Source: PALSA-350 sp963794165 (GTDB taxonomy: Bacteria; Acidobacteriota; Terriglobia; Terriglobales; Acidobacteriaceae). Taken from it: a stretch of DNA of 64,000 nucleotides. The stretch's first letter is position 1. Every line of letters starts with the position of its first letter. A program made the translations under genes and the position numbers. Location of the stretch: positions 1-64,000 of the forward strand of contig CAWCCT010000007.1 of assembly GCA_963794165.1 (NCBI GenBank), in the 5' to 3' direction. The notes below the pieces were generated by a model. That model was given only the letters and a program-made list of their open reading frames with translations, ran no database searches and was not told the origin of the DNA. Shown here one piece after another: positions 1 through 8,462 of the stretch.

Positions 1-1471
1 TGGTCGTGGCCATCACCAGCCTGCTGCGAAACGCGGGCAGGCCACCCGTTTGCAGGTGTCCAGGCAAAATGTCGGGGGTATTAGGCCAGAAATTCGGCCG
101 GAAGTACTCCTTGACTTCAGTGGTGGTGAGTTCCAGCAAATATTGCGTGAGCTCTTCCTTGGTGTCGCGCCAGGTGAAGTAGGTATAGGACTGAGAAAAG
201 CCAAGCTTGGCCAACCGCTCCATAACCCGAGGCCGGGTGAAAGCCTCGGCCAGGAACAGAACATCGGGATCTTTCGCTTTGAGCTCGGGGATCACCCATT
301 GCCAGAAAGGGAATGCCTTGGTGTGCGGATTATCCACGCGGAAGATCTTCACCCCCTGATCCATCCAGAAGCTGAAGACATCCTTAAGGGCATCCCACAA
401 TCCCTGCCAGTTGGACGATTCAAAGTCCAGCGGGTAAATGTCCTGATATTTCTTCGGGGGATTTTCCGCATACTGAATCGACCCGTCGGGGCGCTTCTTG
501 AAGAATTCAGGATGCTCGGTCACCCATGGATGATCGGGCGCGCATTGGAAAGCAATGTCGAGCGCGACTTCCATCTTGAGCTGCTTGGCTCGCTTCACCA
601 GGTCTGCGAAGTCCTTCAGTGTTCCGAGGGCGGGAAGGATCGCCGTATGGCCTCCTTCGGCGGAGCCGATCGCCCACGGACTCCCTTCATCGCCCGCGGC
701 AGCTTCAACGGAGTTGTTCTTGCCCTTGCGAAAACTTCTTCCGATGGGAGAGATGGGAGGGAAGTAGAGGACGTCAAAGCCCATTTCCGCTACGTAGTCC
801 ATTCGTTTGGTTACGTCGCGAAGGGTCCCGTGCTTTCCTGGGGTGGTTGACCAGGAACGCGGGAAGAGTTCATACCATGCCGAAAAGCCGGCTCGCTCCC
901 GGTCAACCACGACCTCCAGCTCTCGCTCGAACCAGGTCTCGAGCGCGGGGTCGGGGTAACGACGGACCATAACCGTGAGCTCGTCCTGCAATGCGAATTC
1001 GACCGTTGTGGAATCACCGCTTCGGAGCTTGGTGGCCCAGGCGGCCAGCTTTGCGCTGTCTTCTTTCGTTGCCCGGGGCCGAACTTGTTCGAGAAGCAGG
1101 GCGCCGGTAGCAAACGGCACGGCGAGATCCTGTTTCGCCTCCACCCGCTTCTTGAGGTCACTCTGCCACGTCTCGAAATGATCTTCTTCTCCCACCAGGG
1201 TGTACCGGTAGCGGCCGACCTGCGTTACTGGAAACTCAGCTCGCCAGCGGTCATTTCCCAGGGCCAGCATTTCCACGGACTGCCAACTGCTGCCGCCCTC
1301 TTGCTTCCACAGCAGTCGCGCTCGAACGTGGTCGTGCCCGTCTCCGAAGACGTCCGCCTCTACAGCGACCAGGTCGCCGACGATTCGCTTGATTGGAAAG
1401 AGGCCACAATTCAGTTGTGGTTTTACGTTTTCAATAACTACCCGGCATCGTCCCTCGTTCGGCTTCGCCAT
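1..1471 (-). CDS. glgE: Alpha-1,4-glucan:maltose-1-phosphate maltosyltransferase GlgE (3' end beyond window)
   Basis: GlgE transfers maltosyl units from maltose-1-phosphate to alpha-1,4-glucans in the cytoplasm, as part of the trehalose-to-glycogen route. About 490 residues are visible; the usual length is about 650-700, and the C-terminus runs off the window. The N-terminal beta-sandwich is followed by a GH13 barrel. RVDNPHTK near residue 380 holds the family nucleophile Asp, FLAEAFTRP near 410 the acid/base Glu, and NTPDIL near 466 the third acidic residue. This Asn-Pro-His-Thr signature separates GlgE from ordinary amylases. The ATG at 1471 follows a G-rich stretch (GGGGGG) that can serve as ribosome binding site. 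The gene is divergent from the channel gene at 1567. No frameshift was seen. Confidence 0.93.
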   Translation of the reverse strand, partial: MAKPNEGRCRVVIENVKPQLNCGLFPIKRIVGDLVAVEADVFGDGHDHVRARLLWKQEGGSSWQSVEMLALGNDRWRAEFPVTQVGRYRYTLVGEEDHFETWQSDLKKRVEAKQDLAVPFATGALLLEQVRPRATKEDSAKLAAWATKLRSGDSTTVEFALQDELTVMVRRYPDPALETWFERELEVVVDRERAGFSAWYELFPRSWSTTPGKHGTLRDVTKRMDYVAEMGFDVLYFPPISPIGRSFRKGKNNSVEAAAGDEGSPWAIGSAEGGHTAILPALGTLKDFADLVKRAKQLKMEVALDIAFQCAPDHPWVTEHPEFFKKRPDGSIQYAENPPKKYQDIYPLDFESSNWQGLWDALKDVFSFWMDQGVKIFRVDNPHTKAFPFWQWVIPELKAKDPDVLFLAEAFTRPRVMERLAKLGFSQSYTYFTWRDTKEELTQYLLELTTTEVKEYFRPNFWPNTPDILPGHLQTGGLPAFRSRLVMATT

Positions 1472-1566
1472 CAACCCCCCATAATCAGTAGCTCCATTGT
1501 AGGCAGATGCAGTTTCCTGCGGTTGGGTTCCGGTTCCAGAGCAGGCATTCCCTCTATAGTCGAGAG

Positions 1567-2205
1567 ATGAAATTTGCTCTGCGCCCCAAGGCCGCCCATC
1601 TGCTGCTCGCGATTGACCTGGTGGGAACTGCTCTCTTTGCCGCCGAGGGCGCGTCGGCAGCCATGCAAGCCAGGCTTGATTTGCTCGGTCTACTGGTCCT
1701 GGCCTTCGTTACCGCGTTGGGAGGCGGCATCGTTCGCGACCTTTTGATAGGCGACGTACCGCCGAGTTCCATCCGAAATTGGAACTATGCCGCCGTCGCC
1801 CTGGCCTCCGGAGCGGCGGTGTTTGTTCTGCACACTTACACCTCCACGGTGAATAGCTGGCTGATCACGACTCTGGATGCGGCGGGGCTCAGCTTCTTTG
1901 CCATCGCGGGGGCGACCAAGGCGCTGGAATTCAAACTGCATCCGCTGCTAGCCACCATGATGGGCGGTATCACAGGAGTGGGCGGGGGCACCATCCGCGA
2001 CCTGTTGATCGGTCAGGTGCCAAAGGTGCTTCGCGCAGACGTCTATGCGGCTGCCGCACTATTCGGCGCTGCCATCACAGTTCTTTGTCTCAAGCTAAAA
2101 GTCAACGCGGTGGTGGCCAGCAGCAGCGGCATCGCCGGTTGCTTCACGCTGCGCATGTTGGCCGTCTACCACCATTGGAATTTACCAGGTGCCGCCGGCT
2201 CCTGA
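1567..2205 (+). CDS. TRIC-type cation channel / UPF0126 (YicG-like) membrane protein
   Basis: This is a small inner-membrane protein of 212 residues with about seven hydrophobic segments. It has an internal duplication: each half carries a GGG-I/T-V/I-RDLLIG motif (near residues 55 and 140), which marks the prokaryotic TRIC/UPF0126 family of trimeric cation channels. The reading frame is open 60 bases upstream, but ATG 1567 (MKFALRPK) follows a CGAGAG ribosome-binding stretch and gives the usual family length, so I chose it. It is transcribed away from glgE. The physiological ion is not evident from sequence; family members conduct monovalent cations. Confidence 0.85.
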   Translation: MKFALRPKAAHLLLAIDLVGTALFAAEGASAAMQARLDLLGLLVLAFVTALGGGIVRDLLIGDVPPSSIRNWNYAAVALASGAAVFVLHTYTSTVNSWLITTLDAAGLSFFAIAGATKALEFKLHPLLATMMGGITGVGGGTIRDLLIGQVPKVLRADVYAAAALFGAAITVLCLKLKVNAVVASSSGIAGCFTLRMLAVYHHWNLPGAAGS

Positions 2206-2266
2206 TTTGGGAGTCGCATCCCACAATTTTTACCCATTCCATCCCTGGCCGATGGACAATCGATAG

Positions 2267-3121
2267 ATGCGCCTCATCACCTACCGTCGCGACGCAACTA
2301 TTGCCCCGGCACTCCTCAAGGACGGCCATGTCTTCCCTCTCACCCAACTCGGATACCAGGACACCTTGTCGTTCATTGCCGCGGGGCCCAGTCGATGGGC
2401 AGCGGTCAATACTCAGCTGGAAGAAACCGGTCTGAATCTGCTTGCACCCTTGTCTTCCGTCATTCTGGAGCCACCGGTGGTGCGGCCTTCCAAAATTCTC
2501 TGTATCGGCCTCAACTACCGCGACCACGCCACGGAATCAAAAATGGAGCCGCCCAAGTTTCCTACGGTGTTTTCCAAGTACCCCCTGGCGCTGATCGGGA
2601 ATGGCCAGCCCATCCTGTTGCCGCGTGCCAGCCAACAACCAGACTATGAAGCCGAGCTGGCAGTCGTGATTGGCCAGGGCGGCCGCAATATCCCCGAAGC
2701 CGAGTGGGAAAATCACGTCTTCGGCTACACCATCCTTAATGATGTAAGCGCTCGCGACGTGCAATTGGCTACTTCCCAATGGACGCTGGGCAAAAACTTC
2801 CCTACTTTCGCGCCCCTCGGTCCCTGGATCGTATCCAAGGACGAGGTGCCGGACCCGCACCAACTGGATATTTCACTCTCCATCAACGGGGAGACCCTGC
2901 AGAGTTCCAATACCCGCGAACTCATCTTTAAGGTGCCCCGTCTTATCTCTTACATTTCGACCATGATGCCCCTGGTGCCGGGAGACATTATCAGCACCGG
3001 TACTCCCGCGGGCGTGGGCATGGGTCGCACTCCGCAGCGCTGGCTCCGGCCGGGCGACGATGTGGTGGTGAAGATTTCCGGCATTGGCAGCTTAAGAAAC
3101 CCGGTCCTTGCCGAACCGTGA
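2267..3121 (+). CDS. Fumarylacetoacetate hydrolase (FAH) family protein
   Basis: This is a 284-residue cytosolic enzyme of the FAH/HpcE superfamily, which cleaves or decarboxylates beta-keto acids using a divalent metal. The core motifs are in order: GLNYRDHA near residue 85, the metal-binding YEAELAVVIG near 127, NDVSARD near 158, KNFPTFAPLGPW, and the closing GDIISTGTPAGVG near 240. An N-terminal domain of about 70 residues (MRLITYRRD) precedes the core, as in ureidoglycolate-lyase or acylpyruvate-hydrolase-like members. The substrate cannot be assigned: neighbours are unrelated, and automatic names such as ureidoglycolate lyase would be over-precise. It lies about 60 bases after the channel gene on the same strand. 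Confidence 0.88.
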   Translation: MRLITYRRDATIAPALLKDGHVFPLTQLGYQDTLSFIAAGPSRWAAVNTQLEETGLNLLAPLSSVILEPPVVRPSKILCIGLNYRDHATESKMEPPKFPTVFSKYPLALIGNGQPILLPRASQQPDYEAELAVVIGQGGRNIPEAEWENHVFGYTILNDVSARDVQLATSQWTLGKNFPTFAPLGPWIVSKDEVPDPHQLDISLSINGETLQSSNTRELIFKVPRLISYISTMMPLVPGDIISTGTPAGVGMGRTPQRWLRPGDDVVVKISGIGSLRNPVLAEP

Positions 3122-3173
3122 AGGTATGGATTATTCAACCTGCTGGTGCTAGCATTCCGGCCAGAGAGACTCT

Positions 3174-3830
3174 ATGGTCAGGGTGATCACGGTGGAACGG
3201 GAGTACGGCAGCCAGGGAGCGGAGTTTGCTCATCGCCTGGCCAACCGGCTGAACTGGAAGCTCATCGATAATTGCCTCATCGAGGAGATCGCCCGTAAAG
3301 CCGGCGTGCCAAAAAGCATGGCGGAACAGTGCGATGAGCGTCTTGACCCGTGGTACTACCGGATGGGTAAATCGTTCATGCATGGCAGTGTGGACCGCCT
3401 GCCTGCACCGCCGAAGGACCAGGTTTTCGACAGTGAGCGCATGGTCGAGTTCGTGCGCAACTACCTGAAGCAATGCCTGGCGGACGGGCAGTGTGTGATC
3501 GTTGGCCGCGGCGCGGCGTGTGCGATGGCGAGTCTTCCCGGGGTCTTCAACATTTTCGTGTACGCGTCCATGTCGAGGAAGATTCGCTGGTTTGAAGAAC
3601 ACTTTCCGGAACAGGCAGCAAACGCCCGGGCAGAGATTGAGGCCACCGACAGCCGGCGCGAAGGTTACATCCGTCGCTACTACGACCGGGAGTGGACCGA
3701 TCGCCGTCTCTATCACATGATGATCAACTCCTGCATGGGCTGTGACGCCATGATCGAAGCTGTGCTTGACGGGGCGGGCATGCGAGCGGTCCGCGAGCAA
3801 GTAGGCGCCGGCCGCACCGGCCGGGAATAA
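3174..3830 (+). CDS. Cytidylate kinase-like family protein
   Basis: The 218-residue protein resembles the cytidylate kinase-like family (Cytidylate_kin2). Its N-terminal MVRVITVEREYGSQGAEFAHRLA has the family's degenerate P-loop (REYGSQG), followed by LNWKLIDNCLIEEIA. A central VIVGRGAACAMA strand-loop and a C-terminal region rich in Arg and Tyr follow. It is related to CMP kinases but is not the essential Cmk, and its substrate is unknown. It starts 50 bases after the FAH-family gene. A GC-rich inverted sequence at the 3' end (GCCGGCCGCACCGGCCGGG) lies within the last codons. Confidence 0.78.
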   Translation: MVRVITVEREYGSQGAEFAHRLANRLNWKLIDNCLIEEIARKAGVPKSMAEQCDERLDPWYYRMGKSFMHGSVDRLPAPPKDQVFDSERMVEFVRNYLKQCLADGQCVIVGRGAACAMASLPGVFNIFVYASMSRKIRWFEEHFPEQAANARAEIEATDSRREGYIRRYYDREWTDRRLYHMMINSCMGCDAMIEAVLDGAGMRAVREQVGAGRTGRE

Positions 3831-3874
3831 CCTCCGGATGCTGGTTTGTTGGTCCTGGACCTCCCACGGACGCC

Positions 3875-3917
3875 GGGTGCCCCACATCTCGCTGGTTTTT
3901 CGCGAGATGTGGGATTC
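3875..3917. repeat. GTGCCCCA-type intergenic hairpin, copy 1
   Basis: CCCACATCTCGC (3881-3892) pairs with GCGAGATGTGGG (3902-3913) in a perfect 12-bp stem with a 9-base T-rich loop. GGGTGC on the left and ATTC on the right also occur around the second copy at 12214-12249, where the stem sequence has changed on both sides so that pairing is kept. It is downstream of the kinase-like gene and upstream of rlmH. It could act as a terminator, but the recurrence of conserved flanks suggests a dispersed repeat. Confidence 0.65.
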
Positions 3918-4037
3918 CACGAAGGTTGGTTTCCAGCCCTGGCATTCTGAACCACTCCCGGTTAAGAGCAGTGGGATCCCAAGGTCCGTCGCAGGTCAGG
4001 AAATTGTTCCGCCCCGCGGAGAAATGCCATACCGAGC

Positions 4038-4484
4038 CTGAACCTCACCCTTGCTTTTGTCGCCCAGCGTAACAGGAGCGAGCTCTTCGGGCCGGCGACG
4101 AAGTTCTATTTAGATCGCATATCGCTTTACGCCAGCATTGAAACCGTTGCTTTCCGTGACGAGGACGCGTTGTTCGCCTTCGTCACCCGGCAGCGTGCCC
4201 GCACCCAAGCGTGGCTGATGCTTCTTGATAGCCGGGGAGAAGCTTTCTCCTCGGAAGAACTCGCCGCATGGCTGGGCGCGCGCCGCGACTCAGGCCAGCA
4301 GACGATCGTCTTCGCCGTCGGACCGCCGAGCGGCTGGTCGGGCGGATCGTTGCGGAGCGCGCAGACCACCCTGTCCCTAGGACGGATGACGCTGCCCCAC
4401 GAGCTTGCCCGCCTGGTGCTGGCGGAACAGCTCTACCGGGCATTTACAATACTCGCAGGGCATCCCTACCACACCGGGCATTGA
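4038..4484 (+). CDS. rlmH: 23S rRNA (pseudouridine1915-N3)-methyltransferase RlmH
   Basis: RlmH (YbeA, SPOUT family) methylates pseudouridine 1915 in helix 69 of 23S rRNA. The C-terminus LSLGRMTLPHELARLVLAEQLYRAFTILAGHPYH matches the family knot region, including the terminal HPYH. Family proteins begin with a strand like the LNLTLAFVAQ seen here. No ATG, GTG or TTG precedes that strand in frame. A CTG at 4038 gives 148 residues, close to the usual 155; the first standard start, TTG 4170, would remove the N-terminal third. The cofactor loop reads AVGPPSG where most homologues have GGPxG. The start is uncertain, the identity fairly sure. accD follows 129 bases on. Confidence 0.85.
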   Translation: MNLTLAFVAQRNRSELFGPATKFYLDRISLYASIETVAFRDEDALFAFVTRQRARTQAWLMLLDSRGEAFSSEELAAWLGARRDSGQQTIVFAVGPPSGWSGGSLRSAQTTLSLGRMTLPHELARLVLAEQLYRAFTILAGHPYHTGH

Positions 4485-4613
4485 TGCCTGCGGTATTTCT
4501 GCAGCTTCACAATCAAAAGCTGCACAAAATAAGAGGCAAATAAGCTCAGTAGCTGTAAGAATGCTCGGAGGCGGCGGCACGGGCGCCGCGGGGGCGCATA
4601 GCGGAAGGAATAC

Positions 4614-5471
4614 ATGTCCTGGTTTAAGCGGCAGGAAAATGAGATCGAACCGAATACGGCAGAAAAGAGTGTGAGAACCGAGGGATTATGGCAAAAATGC
4701 GAAGGCTGTGGCCAATACGTCTTCAAGGCCGATCTCGAGGCTAACCTGCAGGTGTGCCCTAAGTGTGGGCACCACCTCCGCCTGGACGCCCGAAGCCGCA
4801 TTGCCAGCTTGCTCGAGCCGGGTTACCAGTTAGTGGACCTGGAACTTGTATCCACCGACCCGCTGGAATTCGTCGACATAAAATCCTATCGCGATCGTCT
4901 GGAAAAGGCTCGCCAGGAAACCGGCCTCAACGACGCGGTGATGAATGCCCTGGGAAATCTTGGTCCGTACGCCGTCATTCTCAGCGTGATGGAATTCGCC
5001 TTCATCGGCGGAAGCATGGGCTGCGTGGTCGGGGAAACCATCGCGCGTGCCATCGACCGCGCAATGGCGGCCCGCCAGCCACTCATCATCGTTGCCTCGT
5101 CGGGCGGCGCACGCATGATGGAAGGGGTCGCGAGCCTGATGCAATTGGCGAAGGTCTCTGCCGGCCTCGCTCAACTGGAAGACGCCGGTGTGCCGTATAT
5201 ATCAGTCCTTACCAACCCCACCACGGGCGGCGTGACCGCGAGCTTTGGCATGCTGGGGGACCTCAATATTGCCGAACCCGGCGCACTGATAGGCTTCGCT
5301 GGCCCGCGCGTCATCGAGCAGACGATTCGACAGAAGCTCCCGGAAGGATTTCAGCGGTCGGAGTTTCTGCTGGAGCACGGTATGTTGGACGCGATCGTCG
5401 CCCGACGCGACCTGAAAAGCTACCTGATCCGCGCGCTCGACTTTATGGTGCCCGCGCCTGCTCACGCGTAG
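4614..5471 (+). CDS. accD: Acetyl-CoA carboxylase carboxyltransferase subunit beta
   Basis: AccD is the beta subunit of the carboxyltransferase that moves the carboxyl group from biotin to acetyl-CoA, giving malonyl-CoA for fatty acid synthesis. The 285-residue length is typical. An N-terminal four-cysteine zinc ribbon (C-x2-C ... C-x2-C, residues about 28-50) is present. It is followed by the crotonase-like core with VVGETIARAIDRA, ASSGGARMMEG and TNPTTGGVTASFGMLGD. The ATG at 4614 follows a GGAAGGAA ribosome binding site. folC begins 29 bases after the stop, so accD, folC, plsC and the next two genes probably form one transcript. Confidence 0.97.
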   Translation: MSWFKRQENEIEPNTAEKSVRTEGLWQKCEGCGQYVFKADLEANLQVCPKCGHHLRLDARSRIASLLEPGYQLVDLELVSTDPLEFVDIKSYRDRLEKARQETGLNDAVMNALGNLGPYAVILSVMEFAFIGGSMGCVVGETIARAIDRAMAARQPLIIVASSGGARMMEGVASLMQLAKVSAGLAQLEDAGVPYISVLTNPTTGGVTASFGMLGDLNIAEPGALIGFAGPRVIEQTIRQKLPEGFQRSEFLLEHGMLDAIVARRDLKSYLIRALDFMVPAPAHA

Positions 5472-5500
5472 CAGCAGGGAATTCCCTCTAGAATAAGACC

Positions 5501-6862
5501 ATGTCTTATGCATCGGCACTTGACCGTCTTTATGCTCTCGGTCAGGAATTGCACACTGCCCCCGGTACGCCACGCCGCAAATTCGAGCTGGCGCACATGC
5601 GCACGCTCATGGCTTCCCTGGGCAACGCCGAGCGCAACTTTACTGCGGTGCTGGTCGCCGGCACTAACGGCAAAGGTTCAACTGCGTCCACTCTGGCCAG
5701 CATCCTGGCCCGCGCCGGCTACAAGACCGGCCTTTACACCTCCCCTCACCTCAGCCGCGTCAATGAACGGATCCAGGTGAATGGCTCCCAGATTGGCGAC
5801 GACGATTTCGCCGCCCTCTTTTCCCATGTCGAGGAGGTTGCGGAAACCCTGGTGCGGGATGGCCGGCTGCCCGGGCCGCCTAGTTTTTTTGAGACGGTCA
5901 CTGCGATGGGCTTTCTGCATTTTGCTTCCTCTCAGGTACACACCGCCGTGCTGGAAGTGGGCATGGGCGGCCGCTTGGATGCGACCAATATTGTCGAGCC
6001 CGCGGTCTCGGTGATTACCGATATTTCGCTCGACCATACTGAGTGGCTCGGCACCACCATCGATCAGATAGCGCGTGAAAAGGCCGGCATCCTGCGCAGC
6101 CAGGGCGTAATGATTACATTGCCCCAACATCCTGAGGCCAACCAGGCGCTGGGAGAAGTCGCAACATTACTGGGAGTCAGGGGAGTTAATGCAGCGAGCT
6201 ATATTCCCGTGCACAACCATCCCGAACAGTACACGCGCAACCGCTACCCGTTGTCCGTTATGGGAGAACTTATCGGGATCGATTCCCCTCTGGCGGGCGC
6301 CCATCAACAGCGCAACCTGGCTCTGGCGATTGCCGCCGCTGTGGAGTTAAGAAACAATCACGGTTACAATATTACCCCGATCGATATCCAGGCGGGCATT
6401 CGGGATACGGTTTGGCTGGCGCGCCTGGAGTATCTCGTGGGCAGTGCCGGCCGGGCAGATGTGCTGCTGGACGTCGGCCATAACCCTGCTGGGGCTTGGG
6501 CCCTGCGGGCTGCGGTTTCGCATCTGGACCGGGGTCAACCCTTGACGCTTGTTTTTGGCTGCCTCAAAGACAAGCCAGTGGAGGAGCTGGCGCAGATTCT
6601 CTTTCCGCTGTTTGGCAAGGTGGTGGTGACGCCGGTCGATTCTCCGCGCAGCACATCGATCGAGGAATTGCTGGCGGCCGCGCAGACCACGGGCAGCGAT
6701 GTCGAGCCGGCTGCGGGCGCAGTCAAAGCGGTTGAGCGTGCGCTGCAGCTGACCCCGGCGAATGGCCTCGTCGTCGTCACCGGCTCAGTCTACCTGGTGG
6801 GTCAAGTCCGATCCCAGCTGGTGGCCGCGCAGGGTGCAACGACGGAGCCGCTGAAAGTATGA
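5501..6862 (+). CDS. folC: Bifunctional folylpolyglutamate synthase / dihydrofolate synthase
   Basis: FolC adds glutamate to dihydropteroate and to folates using ATP. The 453-residue protein has the Mur-ligase fold: the P-loop GTNGKGSTAS near residue 53, SPHLSRVNERI near 82, FETVTAMGFLHF, the carbamylated-lysine/Mg region DISLDHTEWLG near 170, and the C-terminal domain opening DVGHNPAGAW near 325. The accD-folC pairing is common in bacteria. The stop codon overlaps the plsC start (ATGA, 6859-6862), which implies translational coupling. Confidence 0.95.
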   Translation: MSYASALDRLYALGQELHTAPGTPRRKFELAHMRTLMASLGNAERNFTAVLVAGTNGKGSTASTLASILARAGYKTGLYTSPHLSRVNERIQVNGSQIGDDDFAALFSHVEEVAETLVRDGRLPGPPSFFETVTAMGFLHFASSQVHTAVLEVGMGGRLDATNIVEPAVSVITDISLDHTEWLGTTIDQIAREKAGILRSQGVMITLPQHPEANQALGEVATLLGVRGVNAASYIPVHNHPEQYTRNRYPLSVMGELIGIDSPLAGAHQQRNLALAIAAAVELRNNHGYNITPIDIQAGIRDTVWLARLEYLVGSAGRADVLLDVGHNPAGAWALRAAVSHLDRGQPLTLVFGCLKDKPVEELAQILFPLFGKVVVTPVDSPRSTSIEELLAAAQTTGSDVEPAAGAVKAVERALQLTPANGLVVVTGSVYLVGQVRSQLVAAQGATTEPLKV

Positions 6863-7695
6863 GTTCCAAGCCTGCCGCGCACCCGGAACTTTCGTTGGGC
6901 AGCCGCGTGTGCTCGAACCTGGTCAGAAGCCCGCTCTTCTTTTTCTTCACGGGGCTTTTTGGCTGCATGTCGCTGGCGGCGTCTTGCCTGGAAAAGGACG
7001 GCCGTTGGCAGCACAATATTGCTCGGCAATGGGCACGGACTTCATTGCGAATTGTGGGGGCCCCGGTCTCCGTTATCGGACGTGAAAATTTCCTCCCGGT
7101 AGCTATCTATACCTCCAATCACACTTCATTTATGGATACGCCACTGGTCTTCAGCAGCCTACCCTTTCAGTTTCGAATTCTGGCCAAACAGAGCCTCTGG
7201 CGGTGGCCATTCATCGGATGGCATCTGCAGCGCTCCGGCCAGATACCGGTCGACGAGGAAAGCGGCAGCGGCTCCATTGCCGGACTCAACCGGGCTATCC
7301 GGGTGCTGAAATCTGGGATGCCGCTTTTTATCTTTCCTGAAGGCGGCCGAACCAAAGATGGCGAGATTCAGCCCTTCATGAAGGGCCCGGCGTACATGGC
7401 GATCCGCGGCCGGGTGCCCCTGGTGCCAATGGCGCTGATCGGCACCTATGAGCTGTTACCGATTCACACCCATCACTTTCGGCCGCGGCCGATCAAACTC
7501 GTGATTGGCAAACCAATCGATTCGTCGGGATACACCATCCGGCAAGTGGACGAGCTCACCGCCAGGCTGCGCAATGAGATCCTCGAGCTCTATCAAAGTC
7601 ACGCCGCGCCTGGCGACCTCGCACCCGTTCTGGCGGCGCCGGCCGAGGGCGAAATGTTGGACAGCCGAGCGGAGCTCGCTAAAGAAGATCAATGA
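6859..7695 (+). CDS. plsC: 1-acyl-sn-glycerol-3-phosphate acyltransferase (PlsC family)
   Basis: This enzyme acylates lysophosphatidic acid to phosphatidic acid at the inner membrane. The 278-residue protein has an N-terminal hydrophobic segment (SPLFFFFTGLFGCMSLAA). The acyltransferase block 1 is HTSFMD (HX4D, near residue 92), block 3 is FPEGGRT near 158, and block 4 is VPLVPMALIG. Both ends overlap neighbours by four bases (ATGA at 6859 and at 7692). The tight coupling to accD and folC fits a phospholipid/fatty-acid supply operon. Confidence 0.93.
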   Translation: MSSKPAAHPELSLGSRVCSNLVRSPLFFFFTGLFGCMSLAASCLEKDGRWQHNIARQWARTSLRIVGAPVSVIGRENFLPVAIYTSNHTSFMDTPLVFSSLPFQFRILAKQSLWRWPFIGWHLQRSGQIPVDEESGSGSIAGLNRAIRVLKSGMPLFIFPEGGRTKDGEIQPFMKGPAYMAIRGRVPLVPMALIGTYELLPIHTHHFRPRPIKLVIGKPIDSSGYTIRQVDELTARLRNEILELYQSHAAPGDLAPVLAAPAEGEMLDSRAELAKEDQ

Positions 7696-8459
7696 CATCA
7701 CTCAATCCCCGCATCGCCATCCCGGAGCCTACTTCTACTGACGAGGCTTACAACCAGCGCAGCATGCCGCAGTACATTCGCGCCGTAGAAGCAGCGGGAG
7801 GTACAGCGGTGCCCATTCCGTTGCGTGAGTCACCCGCCGCTCAAGCCGGCATTCTGGCCTCGTGCGCCGCCATCCTGCTTCCGGGCAGCCCGGCGGATGT
7901 GGACCCAGGGCGCTACGGACAACAGGCCGAAAAGGAATGCGCGGCCAAGGACCAGCCGCGCGAAGCAGCCGACGACCTGCTGTTGCAGGATGCCTTTGCT
8001 CAAGGGAAGCCGATCCTGGGAATTTGCTACGGCCTGCAATCGTTAAATGTATGGCGCCGCGGCTCGCTCATACAAGATCTGCCGCACGCAGATACGGGCG
8101 CGGTTGATCATCAGCCAGGAAGACAAGTACAGAAGGCTCACCCGGTTTTGGTCACTCCCGGGTCGCGTCTTTCGAAGTTGGCGAGTGGGATGAGTGAGGA
8201 AACCCCGGAGCTTTTTGTCAATTCGAGCCATCATCAGGCTGTCGACCGCCCGGGACAGGAGCTAGTTGTCGCCGCAATTTGCCCGGAAGATGGCGTCATC
8301 GAAGCACTGGAGAGCGCAGAACCAGAGCGATTTGTTGTCGCTGTGCAATGGCATCCGGAGCGGACTTACGAGAACAGTGGCGTGTCGCGCGCCCTGTTCG
8401 CGGCGTTTCTTGAGGCCGCCCGGTCCTGGTTGACTCGATCGTCAGTCCTGGCCAAGTGA
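7692..8459 (+). CDS. Class I glutamine amidotransferase-like protein, gamma-glutamyl-GABA hydrolase (PuuD) family
   Basis: The 255-residue protein belongs to peptidase family C26. It opens with a PRIAIPEP strand, then has the nucleophile elbow GICYGLQSLN (Cys near residue 113; many relatives have GICRGxQ). It also has VNSSHHQAVDRPG and the catalytic His/Glu motif VQWHPE near 222. Family members hydrolyse gamma-glutamyl amides such as gamma-glutamyl-GABA. No polyamine genes are nearby, so the substrate is open. The start overlaps plsC by four bases, and rsmG starts three bases after its stop. Confidence 0.85.
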   Translation: MTSLNPRIAIPEPTSTDEAYNQRSMPQYIRAVEAAGGTAVPIPLRESPAAQAGILASCAAILLPGSPADVDPGRYGQQAEKECAAKDQPREAADDLLLQDAFAQGKPILGICYGLQSLNVWRRGSLIQDLPHADTGAVDHQPGRQVQKAHPVLVTPGSRLSKLASGMSEETPELFVNSSHHQAVDRPGQELVVAAICPEDGVIEALESAEPERFVVAVQWHPERTYENSGVSRALFAAFLEAARSWLTRSSVLAK

Positions 8460-8462
8460 CCC

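Noticed and set aside
50..850. Long plus-strand open frame of 266 codons opposite glgE
   Set aside because: It is a shadow of glgE. The minus strand shows clear GlgE catalytic motifs, and the plus translation has no recognisable family.
4763..5491. 242-codon open frame inside accD in another frame
   Set aside because: High-GC shadow frame; the accD frame carries the zinc ribbon and carboxyltransferase motifs.
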